From NCBI GenBank assembly GCA_944382895.1, contig CALWNV010000005.1, positions 1 to 49,682 of the forward strand: a stretch of 49,682 nucleotides of DNA, given 5' to 3'. Under the pieces are notes generated by a model that saw nothing but the letters and a program-made list of their open reading frames with translations, had not been told where the DNA came from and searched no databases. Origin of the DNA: an uncultured Clostridia bacterium (GTDB lineage: Bacteria > Bacillota > Clostridia > Oscillospirales > UBA644). The position numbers and the translations under genes are program-made. Positions 17,155-27,330 of the stretch are shown in pieces (the stretch's first letter is position 1; the number at the start of each line of letters is the position of its first letter).

Positions 17155-17549
17155 GTGGCCATGAAAATGAAAAAAAGGTAAGAAAAGCTGATCCGGCAGC
17201 CATTATTCTTGTGGTTGCTATAATAGTTGTAAGTATCCTTTCCGTAAATTGTTATATTGAAAAATATGAGAAGACATATGATGCTCTTAAGCTTGAAAAC
17301 GAATATTCTGATGTTTGTAATGAAGGAAAGCTTCTCAATATAGAATACAGCAAACGCGCCGATTACAAAGAAATAAAAGAATATGTCCAAAAAAACTTCA
17401 ATATGAAAAAACTGGAGACTTACCAATATGAGTATATAAATAACAGTGAGGGCGATAAAATGCTTGTTAAGACGTCTGACGAAAAGGATGAAAGTTTTAT
17501 ATCCGGTATAACGAAAGCTTTTTCGGTTATCCTTGAATATTTCAATTGA
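17151..17549 (+). CDS. ftsL: FtsL-like cell division protein
   Basis: A 132-residue bitopic protein: a short charged cytoplasmic head, one membrane helix (about 16-35, AAIILVVAIIVVSILSVN), a heptad-rich coiled coil (about 36-90), and the stretch NFNMKKLETYQYEYI, which resembles the FtsL/DivIC post-coil motif. FtsL joins DivIC and FtsQ to activate septal synthesis by the FtsW-transpeptidase pair. Sequence is poorly conserved in this family, so position (between rsmH and the transpeptidase gene) and topology carry the call. ATGA overlap with rsmH, and AAGGAG upstream. Confidence 0.75.
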   Translation: MSGHENEKKVRKADPAAIILVVAIIVVSILSVNCYIEKYEKTYDALKLENEYSDVCNEGKLLNIEYSKRADYKEIKEYVQKNFNMKKLETYQYEYINNSEGDKMLVKTSDEKDESFISGITKAFSVILEYFN

Positions 17550-17656
17550 TATAAGCATATACAATATATTGACAATGCCGTTTGCACCGGACAGTTTTTC
17601 TTTCCGCGCAAAAGGCATTTCAAAAATTTAGACATAAAACCCGAAAGGAGTATCAG

Positions 17657-19846
17657 ATGTCAACGAAACCCGGAGAGAAAAATCTTCGTATATATAATTT
17701 TTTTCGTATTATGGCTGTAGTCCTTTTTTTCGGGTTGGGTATACAGCTTTTCAGAATACAGATAATAGAACACGACGAATATGAAGCTAAGGCTATATCC
17801 CAACAGACGAGCGATATTGTTATTGAGCCTAATAGAGGTAGTATCACAGACAGAAACGGAAATATACTGGCTGTAAGCGCTACGGCATACAAAGTGGTTA
17901 TGGCTCCGTCCATTATCCAAAGTGATGATGTACGTGAGAAAATAGCGGATGGTCTTTCGTCGGCTCTTAGCATGGACCGCGATAAAATTCTTGAGCTTAC
18001 AAAAAAGCAGACGCAATATGTAGAAGTAGCCAGACGTATAGAGGAAGAAACAGCGAATGCGGTAAACGCTTTTATAGAATCCGATGATGTCTATTCTTCT
18101 ATACTTACTGTTACGGAGGATCCGAAAAGATATTATCCTAACGGCAATATGCTCTCAACAGTGTTGGGTTTTGTCGGATCAGATAATCAGGGCCTGGAAG
18201 GAATAGAATATTTATATGATGACTATCTGAAAGGGTCTGCCGGTAAACTGATTGCTACAAAGACATCTATCGGAACAGCTATGCCGTTTGAATATGAGAA
18301 ACTTATAGACCCTCAGGACGGAGCTACAATAACGCTTACCGTGGACCTTGAGATGCAGGAGTTTCTTGAAACACATTTGGAAAACGCCAGAGTGGAACAT
18401 AATGTACAGAACAGGATGGCCGGTATAGTTATGGATGTAAAAACAGGCGAAATCCTTGCAATTAGTTCTAAACCCGATTATGACCCTAACGATCCGTTTA
18501 CATTAACAGATGAGCTTACTTTACAGGCCTTAAGTACTTTGACAGGAGACGAATATGTTGCCGCTTATAATGAAAAAGTTGCTGAGTATCGCAAAAATAA
18601 AGCGATAGAGCAATATGAGCCGGGGTCCACTTTTAAAATAATAACAAGTGCAATGGCGTTGGAGGAAGGTCTTGTCAGCCTTACGGAAACCTTTAATTGC
18701 GTAGGGTTTTTGAAAATCGGGTCCATAACGGTCAAATGTCATAAAACAGAAGGTCATGGTACGGAAACTTTTAAGGATGGTCTTGCGAATAGCTGTAATC
18801 CTGTGTTCATGACTCTTGGATTCAGAATCGGCAAAGAAAAATTTTATGACTATGTTACACTTTTTGGCTTCAGGGAAAAGACAGGGGTAGGATTGCCAGG
18901 CGAGCAAAGCGGATATCATCATGCGTTATCGGCAATGACTGATCTTGATCTTGCCAACTGCTCTTTCGGGCAGTCGTTTAAGATAACGCCGATGCAATTA
19001 ATTGCGGCTGTTTCCTCAGTAGCAAATGACGGTAATTTTATGCAGCCGTACATAATCAAGGAAATCACTGACAGTAACGGGAATACTATTGTAAGCAATA
19101 CTCCTCAGGTGGTTCGCCGGACTGTTTCCGAGGAGACATCGGATATTTTATGTGAATATCTTGAAAACGCGGTTGTAGTCGGTAAAAAAGCATATCTTCC
19201 CGGATATCATATAGCAGGAAAGACAGGAACATCACAAAAACTCGATACGCGTGAGGATGGCGAAGATAATGATAAGCGTGTAGCTTCGTTTATTTGTTTT
19301 GCGCCTGCGTCTGATCCTCAAATATGTGTTCTGGTCGTTGTTGACGAACCCGATTCAGAAGTTCAGTATGGGTCATATATTGCGGCGCCTCTTGGTAAGG
19401 ATATTATAAAAGACTGTCTTGACCATCTTAATATTACCCCTGATTTTAACGCCGGAGAAGAAGCCTTGCAGGTAAAAGTTCCGGATGTTACGGATATAAC
19501 GGTTGATGAAGCTTCAGATAAGCTTTCAGAATTGAATTTACAGGTAATGACAGTAGGAGTTGGAGAAAAAGTCCTTTATCAACTTCCTTCTGACGGTCAA
19601 ACACTTATGGAAGGGAACACCGTTATGCTGATAACGGATGAGGAAGAACCTGTTTCAAAAGCTGTTGTCCCCGATCTTATAGGAAAGACCGCGGCAGAGT
19701 GTAACAGACTGCTTGTCGATAGCGGATTAAACATTAAGATAGTGGGTGAAAACATTAATTATCCTGAAACATTGTCAACAGCGCAAAGTATTACGGCGGG
19801 AACTGAAGTGGATAAAATGACGGTTGTTACCGTGACATTTGGATAA
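17657..19846 (+). CDS. class B penicillin-binding protein (PBP2/SpoVD type) with two PASTA domains
   Basis: D,D-transpeptidase for septal or spore-cortex peptidoglycan. 729 residues: a membrane helix (about 13-33), a PBP dimerisation domain (about 50-210), and a transpeptidase domain with the active-site motifs STFK (Ser324-Lys327), SCN (379-381) and KTGT (522-525). Two PASTA repeats follow at the C-terminus (about 605-665 and 670-729; VPDVTDITVDEA and VPDLIGKTAAEC). The ATG at 17657 follows AAAGGAG; the frame is open 25 codons further. In this position Clostridia carry ftsI/pbpB or spoVD. PASTA domains occur in both, so vegetative and sporulation roles cannot be separated here. Confidence 0.93.
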   Translation: MSTKPGEKNLRIYNFFRIMAVVLFFGLGIQLFRIQIIEHDEYEAKAISQQTSDIVIEPNRGSITDRNGNILAVSATAYKVVMAPSIIQSDDVREKIADGLSSALSMDRDKILELTKKQTQYVEVARRIEEETANAVNAFIESDDVYSSILTVTEDPKRYYPNGNMLSTVLGFVGSDNQGLEGIEYLYDDYLKGSAGKLIATKTSIGTAMPFEYEKLIDPQDGATITLTVDLEMQEFLETHLENARVEHNVQNRMAGIVMDVKTGEILAISSKPDYDPNDPFTLTDELTLQALSTLTGDEYVAAYNEKVAEYRKNKAIEQYEPGSTFKIITSAMALEEGLVSLTETFNCVGFLKIGSITVKCHKTEGHGTETFKDGLANSCNPVFMTLGFRIGKEKFYDYVTLFGFREKTGVGLPGEQSGYHHALSAMTDLDLANCSFGQSFKITPMQLIAAVSSVANDGNFMQPYIIKEITDSNGNTIVSNTPQVVRRTVSEETSDILCEYLENAVVVGKKAYLPGYHIAGKTGTSQKLDTREDGEDNDKRVASFICFAPASDPQICVLVVVDEPDSEVQYGSYIAAPLGKDIIKDCLDHLNITPDFNAGEEALQVKVPDVTDITVDEASDKLSELNLQVMTVGVGEKVLYQLPSDGQTLMEGNTVMLITDEEEPVSKAVVPDLIGKTAAECNRLLVDSGLNIKIVGENINYPETLSTAQSITAGTEVDKMTVVTVTFG

Positions 19847-19907
19847 ACAAGGATTCATACATAAAGCACAGGAAGTTGATCGGAAAATCTGCTTTCGGAG
19901 TGTTTGT

Positions 19908-21338
19908 ATGAGACTGAAAAAAATTCTTAAGGGTTTGTATTATACAGGAAAAATAAAAAACGTACGTATAACAGGAGTTACGGAAATCCTTGAACGAGTC
20001 ACAAAAGACAGTTTGTTTGTCGCGATACGTGGCGAGAAGACTGATGGTAACGCTCTTATAGGAGAAGCTGTGCGACGAGGAGCTTCGGCGATAGTGTGTG
20101 AGGCGGGGACAGATATATTTTTTGACACTTCTGCGAATATAAGTATTGTATATGTTCCCGATACGAGAAGGGCTTTAGCTTTAATATGTTCTAATTTTTA
20201 CGGAAATCCCTCAAAAAATCTTCGTATAGTCGCGATAACCGGAACAAACGGTAAAACTACGACAGCATACATGTTATGGCATATACTCTCAAAAACATCG
20301 GGGAAAACAGGTCTTATCGGAACTGTTGAAAATATAAATACCGGTAAAGTGTTTTCAGAACAAACGACTCCTCATACTGAAGATCTTCATAAAATGTTTT
20401 TTGAAATGAAAAAAAACGGCTGTATGTATGCTGTGATGGAAGCTTCTTCGCAGGGTTTGCGTCAAAAGCGTACGGAAGGACTGAATTTTTGTTTGGGTAT
20501 CTTTACGAATTTTTCTTCCGAACATATGGATTATCATAAAACAGAAAATGAGTATTTTAACTCAAAATTCATAATAAACGGTCAATCTGACGTAATGCTT
20601 GTCAACGCCGATGATTCAAAAGCGGAAGCTTTTGTAGGGGCAAAATATTTTTCCGCGAAAGAAAAAACGGATTTTTTTGCAGGCGATATAGTTTTAGCAG
20701 GAAAAAATATTATTTTTACGTTTAATGTCGGTTTACAGAAGTTCAACGTGCATATTCCGGGGATTGGGCTTTTTAATGTTTACAATGCGTTATGTGCGCT
20801 TGCGGCAGCTGTTTTGATAGGCGTTGATGCAAAAGACGCTGTGTTGTCCCTTTCATCATACAGAGGTATAGAGGGCAGACAAGAGTTTATAGATGTTCCG
20901 TATCCTTTCGATGTGGTTATGGATTTTGCCCATACTCCGGAAAGCCTTGAGCAAATATTGAAAGCTCTTCGACCTATTACTGAGGGGAAACTGATATGTG
21001 TTTTCGGCTGCGGCGGTGACAGAGATAAGGAAAAGCGTCCGGAAATGGGAAAGATAGCGACGGAAAAGTCTGATTTTGTGATAATAACTTCCGATAATCC
21101 GCGTACAGAAGATCCGCAATCTATTATAAATGAAATAATTGCGGGTATAGATGAGTCATTATATGAAAAATATACGGTTGTAGTTGACAGAAAAGAAGCA
21201 ATAGCGCATGCTTTCAAAGTTGCAAAACCCGGGGATCTTATTTTGATTGCCGGAAAAGGACATGAAAAATATCAGATTGTCGGTACGGAAAAATTTCCGT
21301 TTGACGAAAAGGAAATAATAAAAAAGATGAGGTTATAG
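19908..21338 (+). CDS. murE: UDP-MurNAc-tripeptide synthetase (meso-DAP-adding)
   Basis: Adds the third stem-peptide residue to UDP-MurNAc-Ala-Glu in the cytoplasm. 476 residues. The ATP loop is AITGTNGKTTTA (109-120), with central-domain signatures TPHTEDLHKMF and MDYHKTENEYF. The specificity motif is DNPRTEDP (396-403), which in known enzymes selects meso-diaminopimelate over lysine; GKGHEKYQ is near the end. I start at ATG 19908 (GGAG 5-8 bases upstream, family N-terminus MRLKKILKGL). The frame opens earlier, at 19839, overlapping the transpeptidase gene, without a good site. Confidence 0.95.
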   Translation: MRLKKILKGLYYTGKIKNVRITGVTEILERVTKDSLFVAIRGEKTDGNALIGEAVRRGASAIVCEAGTDIFFDTSANISIVYVPDTRRALALICSNFYGNPSKNLRIVAITGTNGKTTTAYMLWHILSKTSGKTGLIGTVENINTGKVFSEQTTPHTEDLHKMFFEMKKNGCMYAVMEASSQGLRQKRTEGLNFCLGIFTNFSSEHMDYHKTENEYFNSKFIINGQSDVMLVNADDSKAEAFVGAKYFSAKEKTDFFAGDIVLAGKNIIFTFNVGLQKFNVHIPGIGLFNVYNALCALAAAVLIGVDAKDAVLSLSSYRGIEGRQEFIDVPYPFDVVMDFAHTPESLEQILKALRPITEGKLICVFGCGGDRDKEKRPEMGKIATEKSDFVIITSDNPRTEDPQSIINEIIAGIDESLYEKYTVVVDRKEAIAHAFKVAKPGDLILIAGKGHEKYQIVGTEKFPFDEKEIIKKMRL

Positions 21339-21340
21339 TA

Positions 21341-22699
21341 ATGCTTTTATCAAAAGCTGCCGAGAATATGCAAGGAAGAGCTGTAGGAGAATGTTGTTTT
21401 GACGGGTTCGCCATAGATTCAAGGCATGTAAAGCCCGGGAACATGTTTGTGTGTATTTTAGGGGAGCATACAGACGGGCATAAATACATAAAAAACGCAG
21501 AGGAAAACGGAGCCTCATGCCTTTTATGTGAACATGAGGTAGAAACTGACCTACCGTATATAATTGTATCATCTTCTGTTAAGGGGCTTCAGCTGCTTGC
21601 GAATTCATATCGTGCCGCCCTTGATGTGACTGTAGTGGCTGTTACCGGAAGTGTAGGTAAAACAACTACCAAAGAATGCATATATTCCGTGCTCAAGGAA
21701 AAATATAAAACCCATAAGACAGACGGCAATAAAAATAGCGAAACCGGGCTTCCGAGAACTTTACTCGAGATTTCCCCCGATGATGAATACGCGGTTGTTG
21801 AGATGGGTATGTCTGCCCGCGGAGAAATTGAAGTTTTATCACTGACTGCTCAGCCTGATATCGCTGTTATAACAAATATAGGACATTCACATATTGAATT
21901 TCTCGGTACACGTGAGAATATTCTTCAGGCAAAGCTTGAAATCATTACCGGGTTAAAAAAAGACGGGATACTTATTCTGAATTTTGACGATGAATATCTT
22001 AGCCGTGGATATGAAGAATATCTGAAAGATAAGATCACACAGCGTATTATCCGCTACGGGATTGAAAACATCAATTGTGATATATATGCTCAGGACATCG
22101 TTATGGAAGACGGATATCTTAGGTTTTTTGTGCATACACCTGTTGGTGAAACAACAGTTGTTATGCCCTGTGAGGGTATTCATAATGTTTATAATGCTCT
22201 TGCGGCAGTTTCAGTTGCGGTATGTGCGGAAGTCCCTTTTGATTTAATATGTAAAGGCCTTTCTTCATTCAAAAATGCGCCTATGCGTCAGCAAAGCTAT
22301 GAAAAAAACGGATTTTTTATAATAGAAGACTGTTACAACGCAAGCCCGGCCTCAATGAAAGCTTCAATCGATGTGCTGAAAAACAGAAAAGGCAAAGGCA
22401 GAAAAATAGCTGTACTTGGTGATATGAAAGAACTTGGCGAAATGTCTCAGTTACTTCATGAAGAAACTGGTAAAATGCTGAATGGGATTGATATTTTTAT
22501 TGCTTTCGGAACATATAACGATGCTTATATTAAAGGCGCTGTATTTGCGGGATTGCCGTCTTCTTCATGCTTTTCCTGTGAAAATGCCGAGCAGGCAGGA
22601 ATAATGCTTAAAAAAATTGCCACAGAAGGCGACTGTATCTTAGTAAAGTCAAGCCGTTCAATGGGCGGTGAGAACGTGTTAAAGACATTTTTTGACTGA
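21341..22699 (+). CDS. murF: UDP-MurNAc-tripeptide--D-alanyl-D-alanine ligase
   Basis: Attaches D-Ala-D-Ala to the UDP-MurNAc-tripeptide, completing the cytoplasmic precursor. 452 residues with N-terminal IDSRHVKPGNMFV, the ATP loop AVTGSVGKTTTKE (about 101-113), TDGNKNSETGLP, NIGHSHIEFLG and the late EDCYNASPASMKAS, which is specific for MurF. The start lies 2 bases after the murE stop, with GAGG just upstream in the murE end, so the two are coupled. Confidence 0.96.
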   Translation: MLLSKAAENMQGRAVGECCFDGFAIDSRHVKPGNMFVCILGEHTDGHKYIKNAEENGASCLLCEHEVETDLPYIIVSSSVKGLQLLANSYRAALDVTVVAVTGSVGKTTTKECIYSVLKEKYKTHKTDGNKNSETGLPRTLLEISPDDEYAVVEMGMSARGEIEVLSLTAQPDIAVITNIGHSHIEFLGTRENILQAKLEIITGLKKDGILILNFDDEYLSRGYEEYLKDKITQRIIRYGIENINCDIYAQDIVMEDGYLRFFVHTPVGETTVVMPCEGIHNVYNALAAVSVAVCAEVPFDLICKGLSSFKNAPMRQQSYEKNGFFIIEDCYNASPASMKASIDVLKNRKGKGRKIAVLGDMKELGEMSQLLHEETGKMLNGIDIFIAFGTYNDAYIKGAVFAGLPSSSCFSCENAEQAGIMLKKIATEGDCILVKSSRSMGGENVLKTFFD

Positions 22700-22717
22700 A
22701 AAACGGGGGAATGTGAA

Positions 22718-23740
22718 ATGGATTTGCTTTGGCCTGTCTTGGCTCTTGTTTTGTCTTTTATAATTTCTATAATAGTTGGTAAAGTTCTTATACCGCTTTT
22801 ATATAAGTTAAAATTCGGGCAGACAATTTTAAGTGAATATGGTCCGACATGGCACGCAAAGAAACAGGGCGTTGCAACAATGGGCGGTTTTATTTTTATA
22901 ATTTCAAGCGTAATATCATTTTTACTTTTCGGATTTCCGTATTATTCAAAAGGTCTTGAAAGTTCAAATACCTCTTCGGTATGGTTGCCGTCGGCCGGAG
23001 TAGCAGCACTTGTTGTTGCTCTTTTATTCGGGCTTATGGGCTTTGCGGATGACTTTGTAAAAGTTGTTAAAAAACGCAATCTCGGGCTTTCCGCGATCCA
23101 AAAAATTATTTTACAGGTGTTGATTTCCGCCGCTTATATTGCATATATCGCTGTAAGAAACGGGTTTGATACGTCTATGCGTCTTCCGTTTTCCGATATA
23201 CGTTTGGAATTTTCGTATTTTTATTATATCATAGCTTTTATAATAATTGTCGGTTTTACAAACGCGGTCAACCTTACCGACGGGATAGACGGACTTGCTT
23301 CCGGAGTAACTCTTCCCGTTATGGCAATGTTTACGATTATTGCTGTGTTCAGTGCGCAGCCGCGAACGGAGATTTCTGTTTTAAGCGCCGCTGTTTTTGG
23401 CGGAATTTTTGGGTTTTTGCTTTATAACCGATATCCGGCAAAGGTTATTATGGGCGATACCGGTTCTATGTTTTTGGGAGGGATGGTTTGTGTTTTGGCT
23501 TTCGAGCTTGATATCCCGCTCGCGCTTTTGATATTCGGTATAATATATTTGATTGAAGCGTTTTCCGTGATATTACAGGTGTTGTATTTCAAGGCGACAC
23601 ACGGAAAGCGTATTTTTAAAATGTCACCTATACATCATCATTTTGAGATGAGTGGCTGGAGCGAAAACAAAATAGTCGCTGTTTTCAGCATTATAAGTCT
23701 TGCTGCCTGTGCGGTGGTCGCCGTGTGGTTGCTTGTATAG
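22718..23740 (+). CDS. mraY: phospho-N-acetylmuramoyl-pentapeptide transferase
   Basis: Makes lipid I by transferring phospho-MurNAc-pentapeptide to undecaprenyl phosphate in the membrane. 340 residues with about ten membrane helices. Active-site motifs are GFADDFVKV (Asp-Asp pair), NLTDGIDGLASG, GDTGSMFLGG, and the cytoplasmic histidine loop PIHHHFEMSGWSE. The start is ATG after GGGGGAA. In many relatives murD follows mraY, but here ftsW follows 20 bases later. Confidence 0.96.
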   Translation: MDLLWPVLALVLSFIISIIVGKVLIPLLYKLKFGQTILSEYGPTWHAKKQGVATMGGFIFIISSVISFLLFGFPYYSKGLESSNTSSVWLPSAGVAALVVALLFGLMGFADDFVKVVKKRNLGLSAIQKIILQVLISAAYIAYIAVRNGFDTSMRLPFSDIRLEFSYFYYIIAFIIIVGFTNAVNLTDGIDGLASGVTLPVMAMFTIIAVFSAQPRTEISVLSAAVFGGIFGFLLYNRYPAKVIMGDTGSMFLGGMVCVLAFELDIPLALLIFGIIYLIEAFSVILQVLYFKATHGKRIFKMSPIHHHFEMSGWSENKIVAVFSIISLAACAVVAVWLLV

Positions 23741-23760
23741 AGAATTTAAAGGGGATAGTC

Positions 23761-24903
23761 ATGACAAAACGTCTGTTACAACCTAAAATCAAAGAAAAAA
23801 GAAAACGGCTGCCAATGTTTGATATACCTTTTCTTGTCGGGGTCTTTCTATTGCTTGCCGTAGGTCTTGCTATGCTTTATTCGGCGGGATATGCGCAGGC
23901 GCTTTTGAAGCAAGGCGATAGCTATTATTACATAAAACGTCAGATGATATTTGCTGTTTTAGGAATAGTGGCGATGTTCGGTGTGTCTTTTATTCCTTAT
24001 AAAATTTATCGACGGTTTGTCCTGTTTTTTTATATAGTGTCGATCGCCCTGCTTGTTCTTGTCCTTATTGTCAGCAAAGATTCCGAGAAAAGATGGTTAT
24101 ATATAGGCTCGTTTCAGTTTCAGCCGTCAGAAATGGCAAAAGTGGCAGTGATCATGTTTTTGGCGGATTATATAGCAAGGAATAAAGATTCTATGACGAC
24201 ATTCAGGAAAGGAGTGGTTATACCTGTTTTATGGTTTGGGTTACCGGCGGGGCTTATAGCTGTTGAAACCCATCTTTCCGGAGCGATACTTATAACGTCT
24301 ATAGGTTTTATCATGATTATAGCCGGAGGTTGCCGTATCAGACATCTTATCCCTATAGCTGTGACAGCGTTGGGCGGTTTTGCCTCGCTTATATTTTTTA
24401 CCGATTATATGCAGAAACGTATATCCACATGGATAGATCCTTCCTCAGATCGTTTGGGGGACGGGTGGCAGATATTGCAATCGTTGATGACAATAGGCTC
24501 CGGTGGCCTATTCGGTGTCGGATACGGGAAAAGTCGCCAGAAATATTTGTATATGTCAGAACCTCAGAATGACTTTATTTTTTCAATTGTATGTGAAGAA
24601 CTCGGATATATAGGCGCTATATTTATCCTTGCTCTGTTTGCTTTTCTTATATGGCGTGGTATATATATTGCGATGCGTGCTCCTGACCGCTTCAGTTCAC
24701 TCCTTGTTGTCGGTATAATAGGAAGGATATGTGTGCAGGTTTTATTCAATATCGCGGTTGTAACAAATACTATTCCGGTAACAGGTATTTCTCTTCCGTT
24801 TTTCAGCTATGGAGGGACCGCTCTTGTAATAATGCTTTGTGAGATGGGTTTGGTTTTGCAGGTTTCACGCTATTCAGCCACAGATAAAGGAGGTGCCGGA
24901 TAA
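23761..24903 (+). CDS. ftsW: SEDS-family glycosyltransferase FtsW
   Basis: A SEDS peptidoglycan polymerase that works with a class B PBP, here presumably the cluster's own transpeptidase. 380 residues with about ten membrane helices. Family signatures are FQPSEMAKVAVIMFLADY (with the conserved Ser-Glu), NDFIFSIVCEELG, and the C-terminal NTIPVTGISLPFFSYGGTALV. The start ATG 23761 follows AAGGGGAT; the frame opens earlier inside mraY without a site. The basic head (KPKIKEKRKRL-like) is cytoplasmic. The stop touches the murG start directly. Confidence 0.94.
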   Translation: MTKRLLQPKIKEKRKRLPMFDIPFLVGVFLLLAVGLAMLYSAGYAQALLKQGDSYYYIKRQMIFAVLGIVAMFGVSFIPYKIYRRFVLFFYIVSIALLVLVLIVSKDSEKRWLYIGSFQFQPSEMAKVAVIMFLADYIARNKDSMTTFRKGVVIPVLWFGLPAGLIAVETHLSGAILITSIGFIMIIAGGCRIRHLIPIAVTALGGFASLIFFTDYMQKRISTWIDPSSDRLGDGWQILQSLMTIGSGGLFGVGYGKSRQKYLYMSEPQNDFIFSIVCEELGYIGAIFILALFAFLIWRGIYIAMRAPDRFSSLLVVGIIGRICVQVLFNIAVVTNTIPVTGISLPFFSYGGTALVIMLCEMGLVLQVSRYSATDKGGAG

Positions 24904-26010
24904 ATGAGGATCCTTGTAGCTTGTGGCGGGACGTCCGGGCACATCAATCCGGCGCTGGCGATAGCCGGTGAACTCAAAAACCAATTTCCGGAAGCTGAAT
25001 TTTTGTTTGTCGGAACAAAAAATCATCTTGAGGCTGAACTTGTTCCACGCGCCGGGTTTAAAATGGAATATATTGAAGTCAGTGGATTTATCAGAAAGAA
25101 AAATTTTGATGCGATTATGTACAATCTGAGTTCAGTAAGAAAATATTTAGCGGCAAAAAGCAAAGTAAGAAAAATAATTAAGGAGTTCCGTCCTGACGTC
25201 GCTCTCGGCACCGGGGGATATGTCTCCGCTCCGGTGATATCTACCGCTTCGGATATGGGGATAAAAACAGTTATACATGAGCAAAATGCGTTTCCCGGTA
25301 TTGCGACACAAATGCTTGCGAGACATACTGATAAGTTGCTTTTGGGGTTTGAGCTTGCGAAAAAGTTAAAAGATATCGATGACAGTAAAATAAGAATAGT
25401 CGGAAATCCTGTAAGGCGCGAATTTTTAAGCGTCACAAAAGAAGAGGCGAGAAAAGCGCTTGGGTTGAATGATAGTGATACTGTAGTTCTTTCATACGGC
25501 GGGAGTATGGGCGCCAGAAAACTCAATGATGCTTTTATAGAAATGGCGGAACTTTCTGCAAAAGATAATGTTATCACTCATTTTCACGGAGCTACTTCAG
25601 AATACGAAAAGGTAACTAAAGCTTTGGCACATATGTCGGATAATCCGAAAATCAAAGTTTTTGAATATATTTATAATATCCCGGAAATCATGGCTGCGGC
25701 GGATCTTGTCGTATGTCGGGCCGGTGCCTCAACCTTGTCGGAGCTCGGTGCGGTTGGCAGGGCAGGTATATTGATCCCTTCTCCAAATGTTACTGAAAAC
25801 CATCAGTTTTTTAACGCAAAAACATTTTCTGATAAAGGAGCTGCCGTTATCCTTGAGGAAAAATATTTAAGCGGAGCCATACTTTATGAGAATATATGCA
25901 ATATTGTCTTTAATAAAAAACGTCTGAGTGAGATGGAAAAAGCTTCCGCTTCAACATATAACCGCAATTGTGCGGAGGATATATGCGAAGAAATACTTAA
26001 AATGATTTAA
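24904..26010 (+). CDS. murG: UDP-GlcNAc--undecaprenyl-pyrophosphoryl-MurNAc-pentapeptide GlcNAc transferase
   Basis: Turns lipid I into lipid II at the inner membrane face. 368 residues, GT-B fold of family GT28. N-terminal glycine loop ACGGTSGHINPALAIA (about 6-21); central VIHEQNAFPGIAT and GGYVSAPV; C-terminal donor site SYGGSMGARKLND and CRAGASTLSELGAVGRAG. A full AAGGAGGT site lies inside the end of ftsW, and the ATG follows the ftsW TAA with no gap. Confidence 0.96.
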   Translation: MRILVACGGTSGHINPALAIAGELKNQFPEAEFLFVGTKNHLEAELVPRAGFKMEYIEVSGFIRKKNFDAIMYNLSSVRKYLAAKSKVRKIIKEFRPDVALGTGGYVSAPVISTASDMGIKTVIHEQNAFPGIATQMLARHTDKLLLGFELAKKLKDIDDSKIRIVGNPVRREFLSVTKEEARKALGLNDSDTVVLSYGGSMGARKLNDAFIEMAELSAKDNVITHFHGATSEYEKVTKALAHMSDNPKIKVFEYIYNIPEIMAAADLVVCRAGASTLSELGAVGRAGILIPSPNVTENHQFFNAKTFSDKGAAVILEEKYLSGAILYENICNIVFNKKRLSEMEKASASTYNRNCAEDICEEILKMI

Positions 26011-26071
26011 CAAGGCGGAGTTTTTGGCATACTATGTAATGTAAATCAATGTAAAGGAATTGTATACAGGT

Positions 26072-27328
26072 ATGTCAAAACTTGTAATAGAGGGCGGCGT
26101 CCCTTTATGCGGAGTTGTTGAAATCCAGGGAGCGAAAAACAGTATCTTGCCTATAATTGCAGCAACTCTCCTTGCGGACGACGAATGTGAAATAAGTAAT
26201 TTCCCGGATATAGGAGACACTCATATAGCACTTGAAATCCTGAAAGCTCTCGGCGCAAACTCTACCATACATACGAACTCCATTATCGTAAATGCGGCAG
26301 GTGCGTACGGAACTGAGATTCCGGATGATCTTATGCGTAAAATGCGGTCTTCGCTTATGTTTTTAGGCGCAATTCTTTCAAAAAATCGAAGGGCTCGCGT
26401 TAGTTTGCCGGGCGGATGTGATATCGGGACCAGGCCGGTAGACCTGCATATCGGAGCACTTAAGGAAATGGGGGTTGTTTTTTCTGAGGCACATGGTTAT
26501 ATGGAATGTGAGGCAAAAAACATATCTCCGGCGGATATAGTGCTGACTTATCCGAGTGTTGGAGCTACAGAAAATATTATGCTTGCGGCGGCAAAAGCAA
26601 ATGGTGTGACCACTATTAAAAACGCTGCAAAAGAACCGGAAATCGTAGATTTGCAAAATTTTATAAACGCAATGGGAGGAAAGATACGCGGCGCAGGAGG
26701 AAGCGAAATCATTATAACCGGAGTCAAAAATCTTCACGGTGTAAAATATTCGGTTATTCCAGACAGAATCGTTCTCTCAACTTATATGTGCGCGGTAGCA
26801 GCCACAAGAGGAAACGCTGTATTCAAAAACGTCAATACTTCGCATGTTTCATCTGTTTTGGCGGCTCTTTCAAAAGCCGGCTGTAAAATATATGATTTGA
26901 AAGATACCGTTGCTTTAGAATGTGACAGATTGAATGCAATCAATTCTCTTATGTCGATGCCGTATCCGGGATTCCCGACAGATGCCGGATCTCCTTTTGT
27001 TGCGATGATGGCTGGGGCGGCTGGGACAACATTGTTTGTGGAAACGATTTTTGAAAATCGTTTTAGATATGTCGGTGAGCTCTTAAGGATGGGTGCAAAA
27101 ATTAAGACAGAAGGCAGAGCCGCGGTAATCGAAGGGCAAAAAAAACTTTACGGAGCTCCTGTTGAAGCATGTGACCTCAGAGGCGGTGCCGCTCTTGTTG
27201 TCGCTGCATTGGCAGCGGAAGGTATAACAAGTGTTTCCCACGCGGAATTTATTGAACGGGGATATGAGCATATTGAGTCTGTTTTAACAGAACTCGGCGC
27301 CAGGATAAAATACGAAAAGGATGTTTGA
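26072..27328 (+). CDS. murA: UDP-N-acetylglucosamine 1-carboxyvinyltransferase
   Basis: First committed step of peptidoglycan synthesis: enolpyruvyl transfer from PEP to UDP-GlcNAc. 418 residues. N-terminal GAKNSILPIIAATLL; the reactive cysteine loop is LPGGCDIGTRPVDLH with Cys116, the residue alkylated by fosfomycin in the family. YPGFPTDAGSPF and ENRFRYVGELLRMGA are also present. I choose ATG 26072 after AAAGGA (13 bases); a TTG at 26060 is an alternative. Firmicutes often carry two murA copies, and only this one is seen. The end almost touches ftsQ. Confidence 0.95.
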   Translation: MSKLVIEGGVPLCGVVEIQGAKNSILPIIAATLLADDECEISNFPDIGDTHIALEILKALGANSTIHTNSIIVNAAGAYGTEIPDDLMRKMRSSLMFLGAILSKNRRARVSLPGGCDIGTRPVDLHIGALKEMGVVFSEAHGYMECEAKNISPADIVLTYPSVGATENIMLAAAKANGVTTIKNAAKEPEIVDLQNFINAMGGKIRGAGGSEIIITGVKNLHGVKYSVIPDRIVLSTYMCAVAATRGNAVFKNVNTSHVSSVLAALSKAGCKIYDLKDTVALECDRLNAINSLMSMPYPGFPTDAGSPFVAMMAGAAGTTLFVETIFENRFRYVGELLRMGAKIKTEGRAAVIEGQKKLYGAPVEACDLRGGAALVVAALAAEGITSVSHAEFIERGYEHIESVLTELGARIKYEKDV

Positions 27329-27330
27329 TT

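Noticed and set aside
25023-25577. 184-codon minus-strand frame opposite murG
   Set aside because: Antisense shadow with no start signal; murG motifs cover the whole stretch on the other strand.
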